From Microbacterium oryzae (GTDB taxonomy: Bacteria > Actinomycetota > Actinomycetes > Actinomycetales > Microbacteriaceae): 64,000 nucleotides of DNA. The notes under the pieces are model-generated. The model had not been told where the DNA came from. It saw only the letters and a list, made by a program, of their open reading frames with translations, and made no database searches. Positions 18,057-26,160 of this stretch are shown here, in pieces. Position 1 is the stretch's first letter, and each line of letters begins with the position of its first letter. The stretch lies in the NCBI RefSeq assembly GCF_009735645.1, contig NZ_CP032550.1, positions 1,736,001 through 1,800,000 of the forward strand. The letters run 5' to 3'. The position numbers and the translations under genes are program-made.

Positions 18057-19238
18057 ATGAGCGAGGGCATCCGGAAGGGGCTCGTGGGGGTGGTCGTCGA
18101 CGAGACGGCGATCTCGAAGGTCGACCCGGAGAGCAACAGCCTGCTCTACCGCGGCTATCCCGTGCAGGAGCTCGCGGCCACGCAGCCGTTCGAGGCCGTC
18201 GCGCACCTGCTGTGGCACGGCGAGCTGCCGAGCGCCGACGAGCTGGCCGAGCTGCGTGCGGAGGAGCGCCGTCATCGCGTGCTCGCTGACGAGGTGAAGG
18301 CCGTCATCGATCTGCTCCCGACCTCCGCGCACCCGATGGACGAGGTGCGGACGGCCGTCAGCGCGCTCGGCGCGCGCGTACTCGGTGGCGTGAGCGCGGT
18401 CGACGCGGGCGGAACGCGCGAGGAGAACCTGGCCCGAGCCATCCGTCTCTTCGCCGCCCTCCCCGCCGTCGTCGCGTACGGTCAGCGTCGTCGGCGCGGT
18501 CTCGAGGCCATCCCGCCGCGCGACGACCTCGACTACGCGGCCAACCTGCTGTGGATGACGTTCGGCGAGGAGTTCGACCCGGTCGTCGTCGACGCCTTCA
18601 ACCGGTCGATGATCCTCTACGCGGAGCACTCGTTCAACGCGTCGACCTTCACCGCGCGCGTGGTGACCTCCACGCTCAGCGACCTCTACTCCGCGGTCAC
18701 CGCCGCGATCGGCGCGCTGAAGGGGCCGCTGCACGGCGGCGCGAACGAGGCGGTGCTCGACATCTTCGAGGAGATCGGCGACGCCTCGCGGGTGCCGGCC
18801 TGGCTCGATGAGGCCCTCGCCGCCAAGCGCAAGATCATGGGCTTCGGGCACCGGGTGTACAAGCGCGGCGACTCGCGCGTGCCCACCATGCGCAAGGCGC
18901 TGGAGACGCTCGCCGAGCACTACGACCGGCCCGACGTGCTCGAGCTGTACACGACGCTCGAAGACGAGTTCGTGAGCCGCAAGGGCATCTACCCGAACCT
19001 CGACTATCCGTCGGGTCCGGCGTACAGCCTCATCGGCTTCGACACCCTCACCTTCACGCCGCTGTTCGTCGCGGCGCGCGTGACGGGGTGGACCGCGCAC
19101 ATCATGGAGCAGGCGGCGTCGAACGCGCTCATCCGGCCGCTGTCGGCGTACGTCGGCCCCGACGAGCGCCATGTCGAGGGGTACGTGCCCGACGAGACCG
19201 ACCGGGAGATCGCCGAGCGCCCGGAGGAGTCGGCCTGA
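18057..19238 (+). CDS. prpC: 2-methylcitrate synthase / citrate synthase-like
   Basis: 393 aa, the short dimeric citrate synthase type. Conserved segments: NSLLYRGYPVQELA, LYAEHSFNASTFTARV with catalytic His, GPLHGGANEAV, and MGFGHRVYK(R)GDSR. Methylcitrate synthases share these with citrate synthase; context with prpD and prpB assigns it to condensation of propionyl-CoA with oxaloacetate. ATG 18057 was chosen over GTG 18051, because the GTG overlaps the prpB stop and GAAGGAG sits at the right distance. Confidence 0.93.
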   Translation: MSEGIRKGLVGVVVDETAISKVDPESNSLLYRGYPVQELAATQPFEAVAHLLWHGELPSADELAELRAEERRHRVLADEVKAVIDLLPTSAHPMDEVRTAVSALGARVLGGVSAVDAGGTREENLARAIRLFAALPAVVAYGQRRRRGLEAIPPRDDLDYAANLLWMTFGEEFDPVVVDAFNRSMILYAEHSFNASTFTARVVTSTLSDLYSAVTAAIGALKGPLHGGANEAVLDIFEEIGDASRVPAWLDEALAAKRKIMGFGHRVYKRGDSRVPTMRKALETLAEHYDRPDVLELYTTLEDEFVSRKGIYPNLDYPSGPAYSLIGFDTLTFTPLFVAARVTGWTAHIMEQAASNALIRPLSAYVGPDERHVEGYVPDETDREIAERPEESA

Positions 19239-19267
19239 CCCGAGCGGGCCGCGACGAGGAGGTTCGG

Positions 19268-20440
19268 ATGGCCGAGCGGATCGTGATCGCATCGGGCGCG
19301 CGCACGCCCGTGGGCTCGTTCGCGGGCGTCTTCCGCGACGTCGATGCGCACGAGCTCGGCGCGGTGGCCGTGCGCGAGGCGCTCGCTCGAGCCGCCGTCG
19401 ACCCCGCCGAGGTCGGCGAGGTCGTCATGGGCTGCGTCGCGCAGTACGGGCCCGACGCGTACAACGCGCGGCGCGTCGCACTGGCGGCGGGGCTCGAGCC
19501 GCGCGTGCCCGCACTCACGGTGAACCGGCTGTGCGGCTCGGGCGTTCAGGCGATCTGGTCGGGCGCACAGGAGCTGCTGTGGGGCGACGTCGACGTCGTG
19601 GTCGCGGGCGGCGACGAGAGCATGTCGCGCACGCCCTTCCTCTCCTACGGTCTGCGCGGCAACAAGCGCTTCGGCGACCGTTCCCTGCACGACGGGACCT
19701 TGGCCATCCTCACCGACCCGTTCAGCGGCCGTCACATGGGGACGACCGCCGAGAACGTCGCGGCGCGATACGGCGTCTCGCGTGAGGAGCAGGACGCGTT
19801 CGCCCTCGAGAGCCAGCGCCGCGCGGCGACCGATGCCGCACGCGCCGCCTTCGCTGAGGAGATCACGCCCGTGGTCGTCGGGGACGCTCCCGTGACGGTC
19901 GACCAGCATCCGCGCCCGGACACGACGCTCGACGCGCTCGCCCGCCTGCGCCCGGTCTTCCAGGAGGGCGGCACGGTCACCGCCGGCAACGCATCGGGCA
20001 TCAACGACGGTGCCGCGGCGACCGTGCTCATGCGCGAATCGGATGCCCGTGCTCGCGGCATCGCCGGACTCGCGACGATCGAGGCGGTCACGACCGCCGG
20101 GATCGACCCCGCGCTCATGGGCTACGCGCCCGCCATCGCGCTGCAGCGGCTCTGGGATCGCACGGGGCTCTCGCCCGATGCCGTCGACGTGTTCGAGGTG
20201 AACGAGGCGTTCGCCGCCCAGGCCGTCGCCGTCATCCGCGACGCCGGGCTCGACCCCGCCCGCACGAACCCGTACGGCGGCGCGATCGCGCTCGGGCACC
20301 CGGTCGGCGCGACCGGCGCCATCCTCACCGTGCGCGCCGCGCTCGATCTGCAGCGGCGAGACCTGGAGCACGCGGTCGTGACGCTGTGCATCGGCGGCGG
20401 GCAGGCGATCGCCGCGCTCCTCCGCCGCTGGGACGGCTGA
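19268..20440 (+). CDS. Acetyl-CoA acyltransferase (thiolase)
   Basis: 390 aa. Catalytic Cys89 in NRLCGSG, catalytic His in GGAIALGHPVGATGA and second Cys in CIGGGQA, the full set for a degradative/biosynthetic thiolase. Strong Shine-Dalgarno GAGGAGG. As last gene of the SDR-prpDBC run, it could cleave a 2-methyl-3-ketoacyl-CoA to propionyl-CoA plus acetyl-CoA, feeding prpC; this is inference. Acetoacetyl-CoA thiolase activity is the alternative. Confidence 0.93.
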   Translation: MAERIVIASGARTPVGSFAGVFRDVDAHELGAVAVREALARAAVDPAEVGEVVMGCVAQYGPDAYNARRVALAAGLEPRVPALTVNRLCGSGVQAIWSGAQELLWGDVDVVVAGGDESMSRTPFLSYGLRGNKRFGDRSLHDGTLAILTDPFSGRHMGTTAENVAARYGVSREEQDAFALESQRRAATDAARAAFAEEITPVVVGDAPVTVDQHPRPDTTLDALARLRPVFQEGGTVTAGNASGINDGAAATVLMRESDARARGIAGLATIEAVTTAGIDPALMGYAPAIALQRLWDRTGLSPDAVDVFEVNEAFAAQAVAVIRDAGLDPARTNPYGGAIALGHPVGATGAILTVRAALDLQRRDLEHAVVTLCIGGGQAIAALLRRWDG

Positions 20441-20640
20441 GCCGGGCAGACCGACCTCGATCGCGGGAGAGCGCTATCCCACGGTCGGAATACTGCTCAA
20501 GAGACGCGATTCGTTGCGAAAACCAGCAAGAACCGTGATTCTTCTCGCACAATTCCTCCTCTGAACCACTTCCTCCCGGCGCATTCTTGATGCAACGCGG
20601 TTCGCCGCTCCCGAGATTCGCATCACCCCAGGAGATCGCC

Positions 20641-20745
20641 ATGAACACCACCATCGCCGACCACGACACCGACGCCTTCGACTTCCTCGCCACCCCCGTG
20701 TGGTTCGAGCGCCACCCCTCGCAGGCCGAGGGCGAGGACTTCTGA
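20641..20745 (+). CDS. Tiny ORF ending in HPSQAEGEDF
   Basis: 34 aa, acidic. Start supported by AGGAG 8 nt upstream (CCCCAGGAGATCGCC). Residues 25-31 are HPSQAEG, followed by an acidic-aromatic end EDF. The same heptapeptide occurs twice in the next small ORF (20880-21029). No signal peptide, membrane segment or modification enzyme nearby. The 200 bp upstream (20441-20640) is lower in GC than its surroundings and holds no gene; it probably contains the promoter. A good terminator follows at 20775. Function unknown. Confidence 0.65.
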   Translation: MNTTIADHDTDAFDFLATPVWFERHPSQAEGEDF

Positions 20746-20774
20746 TCCCCGCAGCCTCGACGCGATGAAGCGCT

Positions 20775-20808
20775 GCGACGCCCCCTCCACTGTCGGAGGG
20801 GGCGTCGC
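20775..20808 (+). terminator. Terminator after the first HPSQAEG ORF
   Basis: Perfect 14-bp stem (20775-20788 with 20795-20808) and 6-nt loop ACTGTC, 30 bp after the stop of the 34-aa ORF. It separates that ORF from the second HPSQAEG ORF, so each is probably its own transcription unit. Confidence 0.8.
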
Positions 20809-20879
20809 GCTGTCAAGGCCCTCCCTCGACCCCGGTCCGCGCGTGAGACTGAAGACCTTCCGACGAAGAGAGGTACGAC

Positions 20880-21029
20880 ATGAGCACTCCCGACGACCAG
20901 CAGCGGCCCTCCGACCCGGAGATCGCGCACCCGTCGCAGGCCGAGGGCATCGACCCCGATATGAGCACGGTCGAGCCGGACCCCGAGGAGTCGGGGCACC
21001 CCTCGCAGGCCGAGGGCGACGACGTCTGA
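20880..21029 (+). CDS. Tiny acidic ORF with two HPSQAEG motifs
   Basis: 49 aa, about a quarter Asp/Glu. HPSQAEG lies at residues 17-23 and 40-46, each preceded by a DPE segment, so the peptide is an internal duplication with a 23-residue period; it ends DDV. AGAGAGGT precedes the ATG at a normal distance. The motif is shared with the 34-aa ORF 135 bp upstream. No Cys, no signal peptide. Intrinsically disordered from composition. Function unknown. Confidence 0.65.
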   Translation: MSTPDDQQRPSDPEIAHPSQAEGIDPDMSTVEPDPEESGHPSQAEGDDV

Positions 21030-21050
21030 GGCGCGCAGCCTCCTGAACGA

Positions 21051-21089
21051 CGACGATGCCCCCTCCCACCACGGGAAGGGGCATCGTCG
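21051..21089. terminator. Bidirectional terminator
   Basis: Long stem: CGACGATGCCCC (21051-21062) pairs with 21078-21089, continued inward by CCC/GGG pairs with a small bulge. It lies between the second HPSQAEG ORF (+) and the aldose epimerase gene (-) and can stop both. Confidence 0.8.
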
Positions 21090-21098
21090 CGTCCCGCG

Positions 21099-22034
21099 TC
21101 AGATCGCGGCGATGGTCCAGGCCGCGACGTCGGCCGTCGCGCCCGGCTCGAGCAGCACGAGGTCGGTGCCCGAGTTGAAGGCGTCGGGCGGGCAGGTCAT
21201 CGGCTCGATGGCGAGCCCCGCGCGATGGCCGACGCCGCGGTGCGGAAGGTCGGCGGTGTGCACCTGCACCCACGGGCAGCGCTCGTCCCAGAGCATCCGC
21301 ACCCCGCGGCCCCGGGCATCCGTCACCTCGGCCACCGCCAGACCGGAGTCGTCGCGGGAGAGGCCCGTGTACGCGTGGTCGATCTCCGTCGCGCCGATCT
21401 GCCGCGCCTCGCGGTAGTCGAAGCGCTCCGCGTCGTCGGTGACGGGCGCGAGCTCGGTGGGGATGAGGCGCTCCTCGGTCGCGCCGAGCACGCTGTCGGC
21501 ACGCAGCGCGAGCGTCCAGTCGTCGACCGTGCCCTCCCCCGCCACGAGGTACGGGTGCGGGCCGGTGCCGAACGGCGCCCGAGACGCGCTCGCGTTCGTC
21601 GCCGACACGGTCTGCGTGAGGCCGTGGTCGGCGTCGAGCGCGAACGTCGTCGTCACCGTCACGCGCCAGGGGTAGGCGTCCTGGGGCTCGATCGTCGCGG
21701 CGAGCGTCACGTGGGTCTCGCTCTCATCGACGACGGCGAACCCGGCCCAGGCCACGAGCCCGTGGAGCGCGTGCCCGCGCGACGGCTCGGTCAGTGCCAG
21801 CTGGTACTCGACGCCGTCGAAGGTGTAGCGCCCGTCCACCACGCGGTTCGGCCACGGTGCGAGCGTCGTGCCGCGGTAGGCGGGGCGCACCTCGTCGCTC
21901 GCGAACGGCACGACGAGATCGCGGCCCTCGTAGCGGAGCGTGCGCAGCGTGGCGCCCACGCTGGCGATGGCGGCCTCGTATGCGCCGGCTCGCAGCACGT
22001 GCTGCGTTCCCGAGACGTCGGCGGTGTGCGTCAT
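21099..22034 (-). CDS. Aldose 1-epimerase family protein (mutarotase)
   Basis: 311 aa, normal length. Galactose mutarotase-like fold with the key residues visible: His in RGHALHGLVAW (about residues 88-98), His in FGTGPHPYL (about 156-164) and the C-terminal Glu in LAIEPMTCPPDAFNSG. It interconverts alpha and beta anomers of aldoses or acts on a hexose phosphate. GAGGGAGA before the ATG is the ribosome site. No sugar catabolic gene adjoins it, so the substrate is open. Confidence 0.9.
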   Translation of the reverse strand: MTHTADVSGTQHVLRAGAYEAAIASVGATLRTLRYEGRDLVVPFASDEVRPAYRGTTLAPWPNRVVDGRYTFDGVEYQLALTEPSRGHALHGLVAWAGFAVVDESETHVTLAATIEPQDAYPWRVTVTTTFALDADHGLTQTVSATNASASRAPFGTGPHPYLVAGEGTVDDWTLALRADSVLGATEERLIPTELAPVTDDAERFDYREARQIGATEIDHAYTGLSRDDSGLAVAEVTDARGRGVRMLWDERCPWVQVHTADLPHRGVGHRAGLAIEPMTCPPDAFNSGTDLVLLEPGATADVAAWTIAAI

Positions 22035-22109
22035 GTTCTCTCCCTCTCGGCGCCCACGGCGCTCCGTCCGTCAGTATCCCGCGTGGGCGCCACCGGCGGC
22101 GAACCGCGC

Positions 22110-22191
22110 TCAGCCGCGCGCCGCCGCCTTCGCCTCGCGCTCCGCTGCCTTCAGCCGCGCGCCGCCGCCTTCGCCTCGCGCTCCGCTGCCT
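22110..22191. repeat. 41-bp tandem duplication covering the 3' end of the MFS gene
   Basis: Two exact 41-bp copies lie head to tail (22110-22150 and 22151-22191), with a third degenerate start (TCAGCTCGCG) after them. The copy at 22151-22191 encodes the last residues and stop of the MFS protein; the other is a non-coding repeat downstream of the stop. The period is not a multiple of three. Confidence 0.85.
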
Positions 22192-23386
22192 TCAGCTCGC
22201 GCTCGGCTGGGGTCCGCGCGCCGGGCGCGAGGAAGATCGCGACCGCCACGAGCGCCATCACGACGATGAGCGCCGAGCGCAGCCCGAACTGCTCGCCGAG
22301 GAGCCCGAGCACGGGCGGCCCGACGAGGAACGCGATGTAGCCGATCGTCGCCGCGAACGACACGCGCGCTGCGGTGTCATCGCCGGAGTCGCCGGCGGCC
22401 GACAGCGCGACGGGGAACCCGAGGGATGCCCCGAGCCCCCACAGCACGACCGCGGCGGCGGCCGCGATCTGGCTGTCGACGAAGATCACGACGGCGAGGC
22501 CCAGCGCACCGAGGAGGGAGCTCGCCGCGAGGACGGCGGCGCGACCGAACCGGTCGACGAACCAGCCGCCGACGAAGCGCCCGACGGTCATGGACGCGGC
22601 GAAGATCGCGTATACGGCCGATCCGAGGGCCGCATCGAACCCGTGGCCTTCCACCATGACGAGCGGCAGCCAGTCGTTGGCGGTCCCCTCGGCCATGGCG
22701 AGCGCGAGGATGATCCCGCCCACGAGCAGCAGGTTCGGGTCCTTCCAGACGGGCGTCCGCGCGCCCGCCGTCGCCCGCGGCGCCTCCCGCGCGCGATCGC
22801 GCACGACGGCGCGGCGTCCGACGCCTGCCGGCACGTTCCGGATGGCCAGCGCCAGTCCCACGACGATGATCGCGCCGACGACGGCGAGGTGCGTCCCCAC
22901 CGGGAAGGCCGCCGCCGTCAGCAGCATCCCCGCGATCGCGCCGACGACCGTCCCCAGGCTGAAGAAGCCGTGCATGAGGGGCATGACCGAGCGGCCCAGC
23001 GCCTGCTCGACCTCCGCGCCCTCGACGTTCAGGCCGACCTCGCCGGAGCCCATCCCGAAGCCGAACAGGGCGAGCCCGAGGGCGACGACCGGGGCCATCC
23101 CGAGCGCGGCGCCGAGGCCGACGACGGCGACGCCGATCGCGCTGGCGAGCGTGCCGACGGCGATGACCGGACGCGTGCCGAGGCGTGCGACGAGCGGACC
23201 CGACGAGAGGATGCCGATCATCGAGCCGACCGAGAGTCCGAAGAGGATGAACCCCATCTGGTCGATCCGCGCGCTCAGCAGCGTCTGCACGTCGGGCGTG
23301 CGCGTCACCCACGACGAGATGCCGAGGCCGGGCAGGAGGAACATGACGAAGAGCGCGTTGCGGCGCTGTCGGATGGCGGGGGTCAC
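22151..23386 (-). CDS. MFS transporter
   Basis: 411 aa from GTG 23386 (an alternative GTG lies about 11 codons upstream). About twelve hydrophobic helices; the loop 2-3 motif is seen as GPLVARLGTRPV and its counterpart in the second half as GGWFVDRFGRAAV. The type resembles Bcr/fucose-permease-like efflux proteins, FMFLLPGLGISSWVTRTP at the N-terminus being common in sugar or drug exporters of actinobacteria. Substrate unknown. The C-terminus is a charged, Ala-rich helix that contains the 41-bp repeat copy. Divergent from the amino-acid permease gene. Confidence 0.88.
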   Translation of the reverse strand: MTPAIRQRRNALFVMFLLPGLGISSWVTRTPDVQTLLSARIDQMGFILFGLSVGSMIGILSSGPLVARLGTRPVIAVGTLASAIGVAVVGLGAALGMAPVVALGLALFGFGMGSGEVGLNVEGAEVEQALGRSVMPLMHGFFSLGTVVGAIAGMLLTAAAFPVGTHLAVVGAIIVVGLALAIRNVPAGVGRRAVVRDRAREAPRATAGARTPVWKDPNLLLVGGIILALAMAEGTANDWLPLVMVEGHGFDAALGSAVYAIFAASMTVGRFVGGWFVDRFGRAAVLAASSLLGALGLAVVIFVDSQIAAAAAVVLWGLGASLGFPVALSAAGDSGDDTAARVSFAATIGYIAFLVGPPVLGLLGEQFGLRSALIVVMALVAVAIFLAPGARTPAERELKAAEREAKAAARG

Positions 23387-23491
23387 GGGAGCCTTCGCGT
23401 GGGAGACAGGGTCGACCACAACCGTAGAGGACCGGGCACGCGTGCGGGCGCGCGGCGACTCCCCCGCCCCGTCATCCGCGAGGATGGAGGG

Positions 23492-24925
23492 ATGACGACC
23501 CGAGGGACGCCCGCGTCCGCGCCCGCGAGCGACGACGCCCCGCGCATGAAGCGCGCCCTGCAGAGCCGCCACATCCAGATGATCGCGCTCGGCGGCGCGA
23601 TCGGGACCGGCCTCTTCTACGGCTCGGCCGACACGATCGGCGTGGCGGGGCCATCCGTTCTGCTGGCGTACCTCGTCGTGGGCGCGGTGATCTTCCTCAT
23701 CATCCGCGCGCTCGGCGAGATGTCGGTCGATGAGCCGGTCTCGGGCGCCTTCAGCCACTTCGCCCACCGCAACTGGAGTGCGCGGGCCGGCTTCGTCTCC
23801 GGCTGGAACTACTGGTTCAACTACATCGCCGTGGCCATGGTGGAGCTGTCGGTCGTCGGCACCTTCGTGAACTACTGGCTGCCGGCGGTGCCGCTGTGGG
23901 TGTCGGCCGCCGTCGTGCTCGTCCTCATCACCGGCGTCAACCTCGTCGGCGTCCGCGCGTTCGGCGAGTTCGAGTTCTGGTTCGCCATCGTGAAGGTCGG
24001 CGCGGTCATCGCGATGATCGTGCTCGGCGTCGTCGTGGTGGCCTTCGGCATCAACAACAGCGCCGACCTGCCCGACCCGACATTCGCGCACCTCGTCGAC
24101 GACGGCGGCTTCTTCCCGCACGGGCTCGGCGGCACGATCGCATCCCTCGCCGTCGTCGCGTTCTCGTTCGGCGGCACCGAGCTCGTCGCCGTCACGGCCG
24201 GCGAGGCTGCGGACCCGCGCCGCACCATCCCGAAGGCGGTCAACCAGGTCATCCTGCGGATCCTCATCTTCTACATCGGCGCCCTCGCGGTCATCATGGC
24301 GGTGATGCCGTGGTCGCTCATCGACGGCGGCACCAGCCCCTTCGTGCAGATCTTCGATCGCATCGGCATCCCGGGCGCCGCGCACATCCTCAACCTCGTC
24401 GTGCTGACGGCCGTGGTCTCGGTCTACAACTCTGGCCTCTACTCCAACGGGCGCATGCTCTACTCCCTCGCCCAGCAGGGCAGCGCGCCCGCGTTCCTCG
24501 GCCGCCTGTCGCGCCGCGGAACTCCGGTCGCGGGCGTCCTCGCCTCATCGGCCGTCACCGTGCTCGCGGTCGTCGTGGTGTTCCTGTGGCCGGACTTCGC
24601 CTTCCAGTACCTGCTCTCGATCGCGCTCATCGCCGCGATCATCAACTGGGGCATGATCATGATCACCCAGCTGAAGTTCCGTCGGCGCATCGGGGCGGAT
24701 GGCGCGGCTCGCCTCGCCTTCCCCCTCCCGCGGGCGAAGGTCACGCCATGGATCGTGCTCGTCTTCCTCGCCGGGGTCGTCGTGCTCATGGCCTTCTCCC
24801 CGCAGTACCGCACCGCCGTCATCGTCGGCCCGGTGTGGGTGGGCATCCTTCTGGTGGCCTACGAGGTGCGGGCGCGTCGCGCGCGGCGAGCGGATGGCCA
24901 GGGCGCGGATTCCAGGACCGCCTAA
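23492..24925 (+). CDS. Amino acid permease (AAT/APC family)
   Basis: 477 aa with about 12 helices. The family signature lies at the N-terminus: SRHIQMIALGGAIGTGLFYG; also ISGWNYWFNYI-like segment (SGWNYWFNYIAVAMVEL) and FGGTELVAVTAGEAADP, typical of AAT permeases (proline, aromatic, lysine carriers). Start chosen at 23492 with GGATGGAGGG upstream. Proton-coupled uptake of an amino acid; exact substrate not determined. Confidence 0.92.
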   Translation: MTTRGTPASAPASDDAPRMKRALQSRHIQMIALGGAIGTGLFYGSADTIGVAGPSVLLAYLVVGAVIFLIIRALGEMSVDEPVSGAFSHFAHRNWSARAGFVSGWNYWFNYIAVAMVELSVVGTFVNYWLPAVPLWVSAAVVLVLITGVNLVGVRAFGEFEFWFAIVKVGAVIAMIVLGVVVVAFGINNSADLPDPTFAHLVDDGGFFPHGLGGTIASLAVVAFSFGGTELVAVTAGEAADPRRTIPKAVNQVILRILIFYIGALAVIMAVMPWSLIDGGTSPFVQIFDRIGIPGAAHILNLVVLTAVVSVYNSGLYSNGRMLYSLAQQGSAPAFLGRLSRRGTPVAGVLASSAVTVLAVVVVFLWPDFAFQYLLSIALIAAIINWGMIMITQLKFRRRIGADGAARLAFPLPRAKVTPWIVLVFLAGVVVLMAFSPQYRTAVIVGPVWVGILLVAYEVRARRARRADGQGADSRTA

Positions 24926-24986
24926 CGCTCGCGAGAAGCGGATGCAACCCCCTCCGCATCCGCCCGAAGTGCCCTATCGTCGGCAC

Positions 24987-26099
24987 ATGCTCACCGTGGA
25001 CATCCCAGAAGACGGCCAGCTCCTCGACCTGCTCGCCCACCGCCATCCGGCGAGCGTCACGATCGCGATCGGATCCTCGCCGAAACCGACCGATCACGAG
25101 CGCGTGCGCATCGCCCTGCGCGACGCCATCGACGACGCCGCGGAGCGCCTGGCCCAGACCGACATCCCCAAGGACGAGCAGAAGGAGGTGGTCTCGCAGC
25201 TGCGCGCGACGCTCGACGACGACGGGTTCTGGGAGCACCAGTCGCAGTCGATCCTGCTGCTGGCCGCCCCCGGCCGGAGGGAAGCCTTCCGCCTGCCGTT
25301 CGACGTCGAGGACCGCGTGACGATCGGCTCGCGGTTCGCGCTGCGGGCGCTGCTGCGCGCGCCGCACCACCACCACTGCGCGTTCGTCCTCCAGCTGTCG
25401 AAGCGGAAGGCGCGCCTCACCGAGCTCCTGGCCGACGGCCGGCTGGTCGAGCACCCGCTCGTCCTGCCCGACGACATCGAGTTCACGTTCATCCACGCGG
25501 AGAACGCCGGTCAGGCCGACCGCGACCGGGCCCGCGGATCGGACGGCGACCAGAGCGAGCGCGAGCGCTACTGCAAGATCGTGCAGGACGAGGTGGTGCG
25601 CATCGTGCCGCGCGGCACCCCGCTCATCCTCGCGACCTCGGAGGACCTCTCCGCCGCCTACCGGTCGCGTTCGACCCACGACGCGCTGCTGGATGCGGCC
25701 ATTCCCGCCCACCCGGACTCGCTCGACGACAACCGGCTCGTCGAGGAGGCCTGCGCCATCCTCGAGGAGCGCAAGAAGGCGGCCACGGAGACGTGGAAGG
25801 AGCACTTCGGCGAGCTCCGCTCGCAGGGGCTCGCCACCTCGCGGGTATCGGAGGTCGCCGCGGCCGCCGCCGCCGCGGCGATCTCGGAGCTGCGCTTCGA
25901 CGCGGGTGCCGACGTGCCGGGGAAGATCGACGAGTTCGGCCGCGTCGTGGCCGACAGCGACGATTCGGCCCTCGTGGAGGACGTCGTCGCGCACGTGCTG
26001 CAGTCGGGCGGTCAGGTGCGCGCCGTGCGCCGCGAGGAGCTCACCGACGGCGGGCCCTTCGCCGCCGTGTTGCGCTTCGCGGTGCCAACCCCGAGCTGA
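24987..26099 (+). CDS. Bacterial archaeo-eukaryotic release factor-like (BaeRF) protein
   Basis: 370 aa, soluble. Domain order matches the eRF1-like bacterial family: N-terminal part with EHQSQSILLLAAPG, a middle RNase H-like part with CAFVLQLSKRKARL, then an L7Ae-like C-terminus (SGGQVRAVRREEL). Such proteins are thought to act in ribosome rescue or termination, but lack a GGQ motif here, as is usual for several BaeRF classes. TATCGT at 24975-24980, 6 nt before the ATG and no Shine-Dalgarno, suggests a leaderless mRNA. An 8-bp hairpin (24938-24963) lies just upstream, probably the terminator of the permease gene. Confidence 0.72.
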   Translation: MLTVDIPEDGQLLDLLAHRHPASVTIAIGSSPKPTDHERVRIALRDAIDDAAERLAQTDIPKDEQKEVVSQLRATLDDDGFWEHQSQSILLLAAPGRREAFRLPFDVEDRVTIGSRFALRALLRAPHHHHCAFVLQLSKRKARLTELLADGRLVEHPLVLPDDIEFTFIHAENAGQADRDRARGSDGDQSERERYCKIVQDEVVRIVPRGTPLILATSEDLSAAYRSRSTHDALLDAAIPAHPDSLDDNRLVEEACAILEERKKAATETWKEHFGELRSQGLATSRVSEVAAAAAAAAISELRFDAGADVPGKIDEFGRVVADSDDSALVEDVVAHVLQSGGQVRAVRREELTDGGPFAAVLRFAVPTPS

Positions 26100-26111
26100 T
26101 CCGATACAGCG

Positions 26112-26150
26112 AGAACGCCCGGCCCGTGCGATGCACGGGCCGGGCGTTCT
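26112..26150. terminator. Bidirectional terminator
   Basis: Exceptional hairpin: 18-bp perfect stem (26112-26129 with 26133-26150) and a 3-nt loop. It lies between the convergent BaeRF gene (+) and the CUT2 importer operon (-). Confidence 0.88.
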
Positions 26151-26160
26151 GCGGGGCGAC

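Noticed and set aside
22110-22200. CRISPR array from the repeated 41-bp unit
   Set aside because: Units are directly adjacent with no spacers and encode part of a protein.
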